The notes under the pieces are model-generated. The model saw only the letters and a list, made by a program, of their open reading frames with translations, was not told the DNA's origin and searched no databases. A DNA stretch of 64,000 nucleotides from Streptomyces albicerus (GTDB lineage Bacteria > Actinomycetota > Actinomycetes > Streptomycetales > Streptomycetaceae): positions 36,574 through 100,573 of the forward strand of contig NZ_VWMY01000044.1 in the NCBI RefSeq assembly GCF_008905045.1, written 5' to 3'. Each line of letters begins with the position of its first letter. The stretch's first letter is position 1. Positions 40,971 through 50,200 of the stretch are shown here, in pieces. The position numbers were made by a program, and so were the translations under genes.

Positions 40971-42104
40971 ATGGCGTGGCTGAGGAAACGCGGGCGGCGG
41001 ACAGTCGGGCTCCTGGCCGCGGCGAGTGCGGCGGTGGCGCTGACCGCCTGTGGCTCGGGCGGCTCCGACGACGGGGACTCCGGAGACCGCGAGGCGAAGT
41101 ACAAGCGCGTCATCGAAGACCCTCACCCGCGCCCCGCCGACGTCATCGAGGCGGCCGGCGCACCCACTGGCGTGGTCCGCGCGGACGACGGCTCGCTGCT
41201 CCTGACGTACGAAGCCGGCAACGTCGAGGACGACGAGGGGCCGGCCGCCACCGCCTGGCGCATTGTCGGCCCTGGCGGCCGTACGGTCGCCGAGCACGCG
41301 GAACACGCGGACGCGGAGGCGGCGCCGGCCGCGTTCAAGGGGGTGCGCGGGGGCTTCGTGCGGGTGCCGCCGGGGGAGGGGGCCGAGGGAGCGTACGCCC
41401 TCGATGTACGTGGCAAGCGGCACAAGGTCATCATCACCGAGACCCCGTTGCGCACCCGCCCCGGCGACATCCTGCTCGCCGAACTGGAGCCGACCCTCAT
41501 CTACCGACCCGCCGCGCGCACCGTGGGGCCCCCGGCCGGAGTGCCGGACGACGCCATCCGCCTCGCCGTCGACGAGCGGGGCACGGCCTGGAGCCTGGAC
41601 CAGCCCCTGACCGAAGACCCCAACCGCGTCGTATGGCAGCGCGACGGTCGCACCCTTGGCTCCACGGCCGTCCCGAAGCCGTACGCGGGGGGCATCCTCG
41701 CCGCGCGGGGTGGCACTGTGGCACTGTCTCTCACCCGGGGCGAGGGCGTGCGCGGCCTGTTGGTGACGACGGACGGCGGCGGGCACTGGCAGACGATCCT
41801 CGGCGGCATTCCCTGGAGGGACCTGAAGCGTGGCCCGGAGTCGCTGGTCCTGGAGGTGCTTGCGGACGGGCGGCTGCTCGTCGGCGAGGAAGGCGGCCGC
41901 TACTGGCTCGCCGCCGACCGCACCCACAGCGCCTTCCACGAGCTGAAGACGCCGGTGAAATTCACGTCGTTCACCGTCGACGGCACGACGCTCTACGGCA
42001 TCGCGGACGCGACGACGGCGACGTACGACCTGGTGAAGGGCGAAGGGCTATGGATCTCTCACGACGGCGGACGCGAGTGGCGGCACTACGAGCAGCCCGG
42101 CTAG
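40971..42104 (+). CDS. Lipoprotein with Asp-box (BNR-like) repeats
   Basis: A 377-residue exported lipoprotein: signal GLLAAASAAVALTAC with lipobox LTAC at residues 24-27. The mature part is a beta-propeller-like protein with Asp-box motifs TTDGGGHWQTI and SHDGGREWRHY near the C-terminus, and other repeats without the motif. Such folds appear in sialidase-like and photosystem-assembly-like proteins; no catalytic residues are identifiable. It directly follows the transposon-like end at 40868, so it could be cargo, but no right end was found. Confidence 0.7.
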   Translation: MAWLRKRGRRTVGLLAAASAAVALTACGSGGSDDGDSGDREAKYKRVIEDPHPRPADVIEAAGAPTGVVRADDGSLLLTYEAGNVEDDEGPAATAWRIVGPGGRTVAEHAEHADAEAAPAAFKGVRGGFVRVPPGEGAEGAYALDVRGKRHKVIITETPLRTRPGDILLAELEPTLIYRPAARTVGPPAGVPDDAIRLAVDERGTAWSLDQPLTEDPNRVVWQRDGRTLGSTAVPKPYAGGILAARGGTVALSLTRGEGVRGLLVTTDGGGHWQTILGGIPWRDLKRGPESLVLEVLADGRLLVGEEGGRYWLAADRTHSAFHELKTPVKFTSFTVDGTTLYGIADATTATYDLVKGEGLWISHDGGREWRHYEQPG

Positions 42105-42367
42105 CGGCCGTGCGCTCCGCGCCCGATCTGCTGTGGGAGCGCACCACCGGCACGGCCGACACGGCCGTGCCGGTGGAGTTCGTCTGCCATCGGCCGGCCG
42201 GACACGGTGGTGCTCAACAACGCCTCCGTACGAGGAGTGCCTCCACCGCGATCAGCAGCGAACTTGACCCAAGCTGCTTAGAGGCACAGGCCATGGGCGC
42301 GGATGTTCTGTACGGGGGCCTGTGCAGCGCGGCCGGCCCCCGTACGACGACTCGGTTCTTCAATGGG

Positions 42368-43060
42368 CTACGCGTAGAACGGCCCCGGGTGGGACCACGT
42401 CGTCGTACCGAAGATCTCGGGGTCGTCGATCGAGATCCGCAGGTTGCTGACCTTGAGCCCGTACTGGGTCGGGGTCATGCCTGCCGGGCAGTCGACGTCC
42501 ACGATGGGAGTGAAGTTGACGAACCAGTTGGGCCCGTATTCGGCGTCGGGGTTGTCCCGCAACCGCTGGACGAGGTTGTAGGCGCCACCCTCGACGTAGA
42601 CCGGGGACAGCCGGCGCTGATCCTGGTGGACGACGAAGGCGGTGGAGTGGTCGAAGCTGCCGTCAGGACGCAGGCAGCCGAAGGTACGGTCCGTGTCGGC
42701 GTACGCGTCGAAGTAGCCGGTGCCGGACAGTCCCGCCTGATAGCCGGGCTGCTCGCGGACGTTGTGCAGCACCGTCCCCAGCTTGAAGCCACCGCAGCCG
42801 GAGGTCGGGTCGAACTGCCGGAAATAGAGCTGACAGGTGTTCGGTTCGTTGTACGCGGCGTCCGGGTCCGGGGTGTACGGCTGGGGCACGACGGCCCCGT
42901 AGAACTTCACGGTCATGGAGACGCCGCCCGGCGTGGGCGCCGGGATGTCGACGACGGTACTGGCGTGGGCGGCGTTCGGTCCGGTCAGGACGAGTCCTGT
43001 GGCCGCCAGCAGCGCGACACCCAGCCTCGCCAGAATCTTGCGCATGCCTGTCTTTCGCAT
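42368..43060 (-). CDS. Secreted protein of unknown function
   Basis: A 230-residue Sec-exported protein with a signal peptide ending GPNAAHA (about residue 37). The mature part has four to five cysteines (NTCQLYF, SGCGGFK, FGCLRPD, VDCPAGM) likely in disulfides, and text such as YFDAYADTDRTFGC and AYNLVQRLRDNPDAEYGPNW. I do not recognise the family. ATG 43060 follows GGGGGAAG; the ATG at 43045 is an alternative. It converges with the lipoprotein gene. Confidence 0.7.
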   Translation of the reverse strand: MRKTGMRKILARLGVALLAATGLVLTGPNAAHASTVVDIPAPTPGGVSMTVKFYGAVVPQPYTPDPDAAYNEPNTCQLYFRQFDPTSGCGGFKLGTVLHNVREQPGYQAGLSGTGYFDAYADTDRTFGCLRPDGSFDHSTAFVVHQDQRRLSPVYVEGGAYNLVQRLRDNPDAEYGPNWFVNFTPIVDVDCPAGMTPTQYGLKVSNLRISIDDPEIFGTTTWSHPGPFYA

Positions 43061-43297
43061 GTGGTGCTTCCCCCCTTGATGCACATCGGTCAAAGCACGC
43101 TAACCGCGCCCCAACGCCCGCACCAGACAAACGACTTGAATTCACACAAGCGGAGGAATGGCATGCGGCGCGCCCCTCCTTCGTCCCGTTCCGCAGTCAG
43201 TCCAGGTACGACCACAGCAGCCACAGGTTGGCCAGGGAGAACCGTGGCGACACATGGTCCAGTCAGGATGGAATCCCCGACGGTCGTGGCGCGGAGC

Positions 43298-44176
43298 TCA
43301 CAACTGCTCGGCCCGTGCGTGGAGTTCGTCCGACGTCGTGCCCAGGACCTCGCCCTGCATGACCGAGCTGCCCTCCACCGCGTCGCCGGAGCTGTTCACC
43401 GACACCAGCTTGCCCAGCCCCGACTTCTCCTCGAAATCGGCCAGCCATGGCCCACCGCTCGACCCGCCCTCCATCGGGCAGCGCACGCTCTGCCTACCCT
43501 CGGGCGCAGTCGACGTGGTGCCCGCGCAGTACATGAGCCGCTCGCCGCGCTCCTCCTGGCTGTCGGGATAACCGAACACGGTCACCTCGCCGCCGGGCTT
43601 ACGGCCCACGGCCACGGCCTGGCCTCCGACCGCGTCGGTCAGTGACGTACCGTCCCGCGAGTCCACGACGACGGCGGCGATGTCGTTCTTGCCGTCGTGC
43701 TCCCAACTGCGCGGCATCACGACCGCCCGCACCACGAACGCCCCGTATGGGCGCTTGCCTTCGCTGTAGCCCGGCACGAAGACCATGTTGCTGTAGTGGT
43801 TCTCCGGGAGTGAGGCGGGCAACTGCACGCAGTGCCCGGCGGTCATCACCGCGGAACGGTTGCGGCTCTGGACCGCGGTGGCGGTGCAGTAGGAGTCCTG
43901 GCCCTTCTCGTTGGTGAAGAAGAGCCGTCCCACCGTCTTCATGGCCGGGCCGCGCCAGGGTTTGACGGATGCGGAGTCGTGCCCGAGGTCGATACCGGCG
44001 ACGACCTTGCGCATCCGGTCCGCCGTCCAGTACGTGAGAGTCTCACGGCGCTCGGCCGCGGTGAACTTCACCGTACTGATCGCCGCCTCACCGCTCGGCG
44101 TGCTGCCTAAAGGGTTCCCGGCAACGACCGCGACGACGGAAGCGATGGCCAGCGCGGGTGCAACGATCCGATGCAT
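43298..44176 (-). CDS. Secreted trypsin/V8-like serine protease
   Basis: A 292-residue exported protease. An N-terminal hydrophobic segment (APALAIASVVAVVAG) acts as signal. Catalytic residues are visible: His in VMTAGHCV, Asp in GKNDIAAVVVDS, Ser in MEGGSSGGPWLADF. The combination resembles glutamyl-endopeptidase-like S1 proteases. ATG 44176 has a perfect AAGGAGGT eight bases upstream. Propeptide processing is likely since about 60 residues precede the protease fold. Confidence 0.9.
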   Translation of the reverse strand: MHRIVAPALAIASVVAVVAGNPLGSTPSGEAAISTVKFTAAERRETLTYWTADRMRKVVAGIDLGHDSASVKPWRGPAMKTVGRLFFTNEKGQDSYCTATAVQSRNRSAVMTAGHCVQLPASLPENHYSNMVFVPGYSEGKRPYGAFVVRAVVMPRSWEHDGKNDIAAVVVDSRDGTSLTDAVGGQAVAVGRKPGGEVTVFGYPDSQEERGERLMYCAGTTSTAPEGRQSVRCPMEGGSSGGPWLADFEEKSGLGKLVSVNSSGDAVEGSSVMQGEVLGTTSDELHARAEQL

Positions 44177-44350
44177 GCCTTCCACCTCCTTGCCCATGCG
44201 CAGCTCATGGGCAGCTTGTGGGTTCGGGACACACCCCGCAGATGAGGTTATGCGAGGGCCGGACTATCCGCCTGTCGAGAGCCCGGGCCTTGTCATGCTC
44301 ACAGTCCCGACCGACGCTGAGCAGAGCGCCGAAGCGGCTGAGTGAATGAC

Positions 44351-44704
44351 TCACTGGCCAACCAGGACACTCAGGTGTCCCCGTCTCGACGGAGGGCCCG
44401 CGGGGTCGGCTTCCCCGGTTCGCGCGGCGGTCGCCGCCTCCAGCAGGGGCCGGCCGTCGACCTCCACCGCCCCCCGCTCTCCCGGCTGCCACCCGCGGGC
44501 CGCCGCCGCGTCGAGCAGGGCCCGGACGGCGCCCGGTTCGTGCAGGTTCAGGGAGCCGCCCCGGACGTACCCCACGTCCCCGGAGCCCAGGGGGAACCCG
44601 CCAGGGACGTACCGGCCCGGGCCCTCGGCGAAGACGATGCGCAGCGGGCCGCCGGTGCCGGCCGGCTGCGGGTACAGCGTGTTCGGACCTTGAGGGTGCG
44701 CCAA
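44351..44704 (-). CDS. Conserved hypothetical protein
   Basis: A 117-residue Gly/Pro-rich soluble protein with GPLRIVFAEGPGRYVPGG, VGYVRGGSLNLHEPGAVRAL and RGWQPGERGAVEVDGRPLLE. The text is regular and has strong GC3 bias on the minus strand, so it is likely coding. I cannot assign a domain. It diverges from the VOC gene. Confidence 0.55.
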   Translation of the reverse strand: MAHPQGPNTLYPQPAGTGGPLRIVFAEGPGRYVPGGFPLGSGDVGYVRGGSLNLHEPGAVRALLDAAAARGWQPGERGAVEVDGRPLLEAATAARTGEADPAGPPSRRGHLSVLVGQ

Positions 44705-44891
44705 GAGAGTGAGAGCGTCTCTGACCTGCGGTGTTTCGGCCGAAGCGGTACGACTGGCGCGTGACGGGCACTACTACGTGAAGAGGTTCTCGAAGAAGAT
44801 GTCGCAGTGGATGTCGAGAACCGGACTACCGGCTCCGTCTCAGGGCGGATGCGGCGGCCACCGTGGCCGTGCCACACCAGGGAGTCTCAAC

Positions 44892-45332
44892 ATGACGATC
44901 CAGCGGATGGACAACGTACTCATCGTTGTCGACGACCTCGACGCTGCTATTTCGTTCTTCGTCGAACTTGGCATGGAGCTGGAGCGCAAGGGGCCAATCG
45001 AGGGACGTTGGGTGGAGCGTGTCATCGGGCTCGACGACGTCCGACAGGACATCGCAATGCTGCGGACCCCGGACGGCCACGGCCGAATCGAGCTGGCGAT
45101 GTTCCACACGCCGAAGGCGATCCGCGCCGAGCCGAAGGACGCGCCGACGAACACACTGGGCATTCGTCGCATCATGTTCGCCGTCGACGACATCGAGGAC
45201 GTCGTTGCCCGCCTGAGCACCCACGGCGCCGAACTCGTCGGCGAGCTGGCGCAGTACGAGGACAGCTATCGGCTGTGCTACGTCCGCGGCCCCGAGGGCA
45301 TCATCGTCGGACTGGCCGAGCAGCTCAGCTGA
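44892..45332 (+). CDS. VOC-superfamily (glyoxalase/bleomycin resistance-like) protein
   Basis: A 146-residue protein with the two-halved VOC fold: MDNVLIVVDDLDAAISFFVE at the start and IRRIMFAVDDIEDVVARLST in the middle, ending YVRGPEGIIVGLAEQL. Metal ligands would be a His/Gln in the first strand and Glu residues in GRIELAMF and GPEGIIVGLAE; the first-strand His is replaced by Asn (MDNV), so metal binding may differ. The substrate is unknown. Confidence 0.85.
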   Translation: MTIQRMDNVLIVVDDLDAAISFFVELGMELERKGPIEGRWVERVIGLDDVRQDIAMLRTPDGHGRIELAMFHTPKAIRAEPKDAPTNTLGIRRIMFAVDDIEDVVARLSTHGAELVGELAQYEDSYRLCYVRGPEGIIVGLAEQLS

Positions 45333-45427
45333 AGGCTGCCGAAGGGAACGTGCACGGGTGCATCGGGTGTCTCGGTGCGGTGGGGATGCGGTGACCCCCC
45401 CACTCTCGGCTTCGCTCGAGCGGGGAC

Positions 45428-45498
45428 CCCCATCCGACACTGAGGACACCCTGGTCGAAGAGCTTGTGGTGCAGCGAACACAGGCACAGCCCGGCAGC
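45428..45498 (-). pseudogene. HNH restriction endonuclease fragment
   Basis: The minus frame reads AAGLCLCSLHHKLFDQGVLS after an in-frame TGA. N-G-L-x-L-C-S-L-H-H-K-L-F-D is the zinc/HNH segment of ScoMcrA-like endonucleases that restrict phosphorothioated or methylated DNA. The rest of the gene is missing. The surrounding 45333-45676 stretch holds no other recognised gene. Confidence 0.55.
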
Positions 45499-45676
45499 TC
45501 AGCGAACAATAACTGGTTGCCTGTTGGCGATGGAGTGGATGCAATGTCCGGCATGATCACCCCGGTGCGCCCGCCACGGCGAGATGCGATGAACGCGTAC
45601 TACCGGGCACCGGGCCTTGCCACCCTGCGATCCGGGCGAACGGCAATCTGAATCGCCACTCGGGAGACGTCAACGC

Positions 45677-46789
45677 ATGAATACGGCACCAACACCACTT
45701 GGAGCGGAGCGGACTGACGGATCATCCGTCCGGATCGGTGCTCTCGTTCCGCTGACTCGGCCTGGCTGGGTCGAGGCGGGCCAACACCTGCTCGCTGGAC
45801 TCGAATTGGCCGTTCGTGACGTCAATGACGCGGGCGGGATCGTCGGAAGACCACTCGAGCTGGTGGTCCGGGACACCGCGGCTGATCCACAGAGGGCAGT
45901 GGCGGCCGTAGATGAATTGGCCAGCCTGGGTGTGGCTGCTTTGGCGGGGGAGTATCACAGCGTCGTCGCTCGCGCCGCTGCCGGCCGGGCGGACGCCCTC
46001 GGCCTGCCGTTCCTCTGCTCGTCAGCGGTTCTCGACGCGCTCACCGATCAGCCGACGGAATGGGTCGCGCGTCTCTCCCCGCCGCAGTCCCGCGGCTGGC
46101 AGGTCTACGCGGACTTCCTCCTCGGCGCGGGCCACAGCCGAATCGCCGTAGCAGCCCAGCCGAGTGTCTACTGGGCATCCGGGACGCGCATTCTGCGGGA
46201 CTACCTCGCTCCACGCGGCGGCACCGTCATCGAACTCGACATGCGCGCGCTCGCCCCCACTGCCGTGTGCGACGAACTCGTCGACCATCGCGCGACGGCC
46301 CTCCTTCTGCTCGTCGGCCACCCGGAGCCGGCCGTGTCCATCGTCAAGTCCGTCCGCCGCGACCAGCGCCTCGCCGAGATCATGATCGGTGCTCCGGCCG
46401 GACAACCGGAGTTCGCCGAATGGACAACGTCGCTGGGCGACGACGGCGCCGCGATCCCGTTCTTGCGCTACCTGCCAGAGCGCCTCAGCCCACTCGGTGC
46501 ACGAGTCGACACGGCCCTCCGTGAGCGGCTGGCCGAAGCGCCCTCCTTCGTCGCCTTCGAGGGCTACGACACGGTCGCCGTCCTCGCCGATGTGCTGCGT
46601 TCTCACGGCGCGGACCGGGCGCGCACTGCCCAATCCTGGCCGCGCGTTGCAGTCGAAGGCACCCGTGGCCAGATCCAGTTCTCCCGCACGCCAGGCATCA
46701 GCGTGTGGCAGTGGGCTTCGACGCCGATCCAGGTCGTTGATCGAGATCCGGCGGAACCCGATCGCTTTCGGATCCTCCACGCCGGCTGA
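45677..46789 (+). CDS. Type I periplasmic-binding-protein-like (branched-chain amino acid receptor fold) protein without signal
   Basis: A 370-residue protein of the ANF/LivJ receptor fold: SVRIGALVPLTRPGWVEAGQ, VNDAGGIVGRPLELVVRDTA, then VAALAGEYHSV and FEGYDTVAVLADVLRSHG. Relatives are exported lipoproteins of ABC importers, but this one starts with a short polar N-terminus, MNTAPTPLGAERTDGSS, with no signal or lipobox and no permease genes nearby. It may be a cytoplasmic sensor or an orphan. ATG 45677 was chosen since upstream codons lack conservation and no signal appears there either. Confidence 0.8.
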   Translation: MNTAPTPLGAERTDGSSVRIGALVPLTRPGWVEAGQHLLAGLELAVRDVNDAGGIVGRPLELVVRDTAADPQRAVAAVDELASLGVAALAGEYHSVVARAAAGRADALGLPFLCSSAVLDALTDQPTEWVARLSPPQSRGWQVYADFLLGAGHSRIAVAAQPSVYWASGTRILRDYLAPRGGTVIELDMRALAPTAVCDELVDHRATALLLLVGHPEPAVSIVKSVRRDQRLAEIMIGAPAGQPEFAEWTTSLGDDGAAIPFLRYLPERLSPLGARVDTALRERLAEAPSFVAFEGYDTVAVLADVLRSHGADRARTAQSWPRVAVEGTRGQIQFSRTPGISVWQWASTPIQVVDRDPAEPDRFRILHAG

Positions 46790-46888
46790 GAGCGCACGGA
46801 GGACCCACTGCCCAGATCTGTCCGCACATACGTGATCGCCTCCGACCCTCTCCCAGAACTCGCTCAACTGGTCATTCGTGACAGTCAC
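46770..46888 (-). pseudogene. 5' fragment of an unidentified gene
   Basis: GTG 46888 begins VTVTNDQLSEFWERVGGDHV and continues CADRSGQWVLRALSAGVEDP before running into the antisense of the receptor-like gene. The first 40 codons look coding; the remainder is clearly antisense. It follows the DUF6300-like gene by 29 bases. Probably a truncated gene. Confidence 0.35.
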
Positions 46889-46917
46889 TTTCGTACGACG
46901 ACCGCGACTTTCAGCTA

Positions 46918-47277
46918 CTACAGTTCGCCGGCTCTCCACCGTGCCTCCTCTGATTCCAGATTCGCGCGGTTCGGCGTGCGGTCGCGTACGACGTTCAGCC
47001 AGTCATGAACGAGCCTGTCGAACGCTTCACGACACACTGCGCTCAGTTGGCCGTCTGCGGCGAACAGCGCCAGCAGTTCTCCCGCCGCGGGGTCATCGGT
47101 GTCGCAGGATCGGCAGAGCACCGTCTCCTTGAGGCCGTCGATCCGTTCTCCGGCCCGGTTGCGCCAGGTGTGTGGGTAGCGAGCCACCAGCACCACCGGC
47201 GTCTCGCAGCGTGGGCAAGGAGGGGGCGCCACGGAGATCCGGAGTTCGACGGCGGCAGTCTCACCGGTCCTCGGCAT
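46918..47277 (-). CDS. DUF6300-like zinc-ribbon protein coupled to dnaE
   Basis: A 119-residue protein. It has two cysteine pairs, PPCPRCETPVVL and VLCRSCDTDD, which would form one zinc ribbon, followed by a helical C-terminus (GELLALFAADGQLSAVCREA). I know the family only as DUF6300. Its ATG overlaps the TGA of dnaE (TGATG), so translation is coupled to the polymerase gene. Confidence 0.7.
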   Translation of the reverse strand: MPRTGETAAVELRISVAPPPCPRCETPVVLVARYPHTWRNRAGERIDGLKETVLCRSCDTDDPAAGELLALFAADGQLSAVCREAFDRLVHDWLNVVRDRTPNRANLESEEARWRAGEL

Positions 47278-50200
47278 CACGCCAGGCCCGCCCACGCGTC
47301 AGCTCCGAATGTGCCCTTTACGTCAGAGGCGACGGTGATGGCGTCCACCTTGGCCTGCAGGACGTAGACGGTCGTCTTGCGTGCGCTGCGGACACTGAGG
47401 TGGACCGGGCTGTCGCCTGGGTGGTCCGCAAGGATGCGCTTGAGTTCTCTGACGGACTGTTCGGTGAGCCGGTGGGCGGGGAGGGCGAGCCGCACGGGGA
47501 GTTTCCCGCCGTGCTCGGCGGAGGACACGTCCAGTACCGCGAGTTCTCTGCCGAAGACGTTCACGGTTCCGTCCCGGTCCTCGATCTTGCCCTTGACGGA
47601 GATGACGTTGTCCTCGGCCAGTGCGTGCCGTACGAGCTGGTAGGCGGCGGGAAAGAACAGGACTTCGATACCGGCATCACGGTCCGCGAGGCTCACGATG
47701 GCCCAGGCGTTGCCCTGTTTGTTCATCTTGAGCTGGATGCCGGTGATCAGTCCGGAGAGCTGGACGTCCCCGGTGGTGCGGCCTGAGGCGAGGAGTTCGG
47801 CGATGGAACAGTCACGTGCCCTGGAAAGGATGTGCTCGGCGCCGTCCAGCGGGTGGGCGGAGACGTAGAGGCCGAGCATGTCGCGTTCGGTCGCCAGGAG
47901 TTGTCTGCGGGGCCATTCTGTGTCGTCGACGGAGCCGATGGGGAAGGCGAGGCCGAAGGCCGGTTCGCCGCTTCCTTCGCCGCGCAGATCTGCGAAGAGA
48001 TCGTCTTGTCCGAAGCTCGCCGCTTTCTTCACGGGGATGGTCGCGTCGATGGCGTCCTCGTGGATGGCGGTGAGGCCCTTGCGTGAATGCTTCAGGGAGT
48101 CGAAGGTGCCGGCCTTGATCAGGGACTCCACGGCCCTCTTGTTCAGTGCGGGCAGGTCGGCCTTGTCGAGGAAGTCGGAGAAGGAGGTGAACTTCCCCTT
48201 CCGGCGGCGCGCGTCGACGATGGCCTCGATGACGTTGTCGCCGACGTTGCGTACGGACCGCAGCCCGAACCGTACGTCGTCACCGACGGCGGTGAACTCG
48301 GCGACGGACTCGTTCACGTCGGGCTGGAGGACACGGACGCCGTTCTTGCGGGCGTCGGCGAGGTAGATCGCGGCCTTGTCCTTGTCGTCGCCGACCGAGG
48401 TAAGCAGGGCGGCCATGTATTCGGCCGGGTAGTTGGCCTTGAGGTAGGCGGTCCAGTAGGAGACGAGGCCGTAGCCGGCGGTGTGGGACTTGTTGAACGC
48501 GTAGCCGGAGAACGGGAGCATGACGTCCCACAGGGCCTTGATGGCTTCCTCGCTGTATCCGTTGCCGCGCATGCCGTCGTGGAACTTGTCCCACTCCGCG
48601 GCCAGTACCTCTGGCTTCTTCTTGCCCATCGCACGGCGCAGCAGGTCGGCGCCGCCGAGGGTGTACCCGGCCAGTTCCCGGGCGATGCCCATGATCTGCT
48701 CCTGGTAGACGAGCAGATGGAAGGTGTTGCCGAGGATCGGCTCCAAAGCGTCGCGCAGCTCGGGGTGGATCGGGGTGATCTCCTGGCGGCCGGTCTTGCG
48801 ATACGCGTAGTTGGTGTGCGCGTTGGCCGCCATCGGGCCGGGCCGGTAGAGGGCGTTGACCGCGGCGATGTCTTCGAACCGGGTGGGTTCCATCTGCTTC
48901 AGCAGTACGCGCATGCCGGCGCCGTCGAGCTGGAAGACACCGAACGTGTTGCCCTCGGCCAGCAGCCGGTACGTCTTGGCGTCGTCCAGAGGGATCACGA
49001 CGGTGGCCGGGTCGCCGTCCAGGGGATCCACGGTGGCCAGGCTGATGCCCCGGTTCTCGCGGATGTTCTCGATCGCCTGGTCGATGACCCCCAGGTTCCG
49101 CAGCCCGAGAAAGTCCATCTTGATCAGGCCCATGGCTTCGCAGGACGGGTAGTCGAAGCCGGTGATCTTCACGCCGTCCGAGGCACGCATGTGCAGCGGA
49201 ATGCGGTCGGTGAGCCTCGTCTTGGACAGGATCACCGCCGCGGCGTGCACGCCGGTGCCGCGAGTGAGGCCCTCCACCCCCCGGGCGGTGTCGAGGACCC
49301 GCCTCACATCCTGTTCGCTGTCATACATCTGCCGGATCTCGCCGGCCTCGCCATACCGCTCGTGGGAGGGGTCGAAGACGGCAGCCAGCGGGGCGGGCTT
49401 GCCGTTCTGGTCCGGCGGGAGCGCCTTGGTGATCCGCTCGCCGTGGGCGTAGGGGTAACCGAGGATGCGTGAGGAGTCCTTGATCGCGTTCTTGGCCTTG
49501 ATCTTGCCGAACGTGTTCACCATGGCGGTGTACTCCCCGCCGTACTTCTCGGTGACGTAGCGGACCATCCGGTCGCGCTGACGGTCGTCGAAGTCGAGGT
49601 CCACGTCCGGCGGGTTGATGCGTTCGGGGTTCAGGAACCGCTCGAAGAGAAGGCCGTGCTCCAGGGGGCACAGCTCGGTGATGCGGGTGGCGTAGGCGAC
49701 GATCGAGCCGGTGCACGAACCCCGGCCCGGACCGAGGGAGATCTTGTTGTCCCGGGCGTGGCGGCAGATGTCCGCAACGACCAGGAAGTAGGAGCTGAAT
49801 CCCATGGGGCCGATGACCGTCATCTCGGTCTCGAAGCGGTCCAGGACGTGCTGGGGGATCGGGTCCCCGTAGCGCATCGCCAGGCCCTTGAGGGTTTCCT
49901 TGCGCAGCCACGACTCCTGGGTCTCGCCCTCGGGCACGTCAGGGAACTGCGGCATCTCGTCGACGTAGTCGAAGACCTCGTCGTAGGACTCGATGCGCTC
50001 GGCGATCAGCAGAGTGTTGTCGCAGGCCTCCGGAAGCTCCGAGAACAGGCTGCGCATCTCGACGGCGCTCTTGAGGTAGTAGCCGGAACCGTTGAAACGG
50101 AAGCGGTTCGGGTCGTCCTTGTTCTTGCCGACACCGATGCACAGCAGGCTGTCGTGGGCGTCGGCCTGGTCCTCGGTGACGTAGTGCGCGTCATTGGTGG

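Noticed and set aside
44335..44370. CACTGGCCAACCAGGACACTC as another transposon end
   Set aside because: Only GGCCAAC is shared, no CAGTCACA terminus or flanking duplication is present, and it overlaps the end of a coding gene.
46022..46939. Minus-strand 305-residue frame opposite the receptor-like gene
   Set aside because: Apart from its first 40 codons (listed as a fragment) it is antisense to a well-supported gene.
48087..49472. Long plus-strand open frame opposite dnaE
   Set aside because: Antisense shadow of conserved polymerase sequence with no domain of its own.
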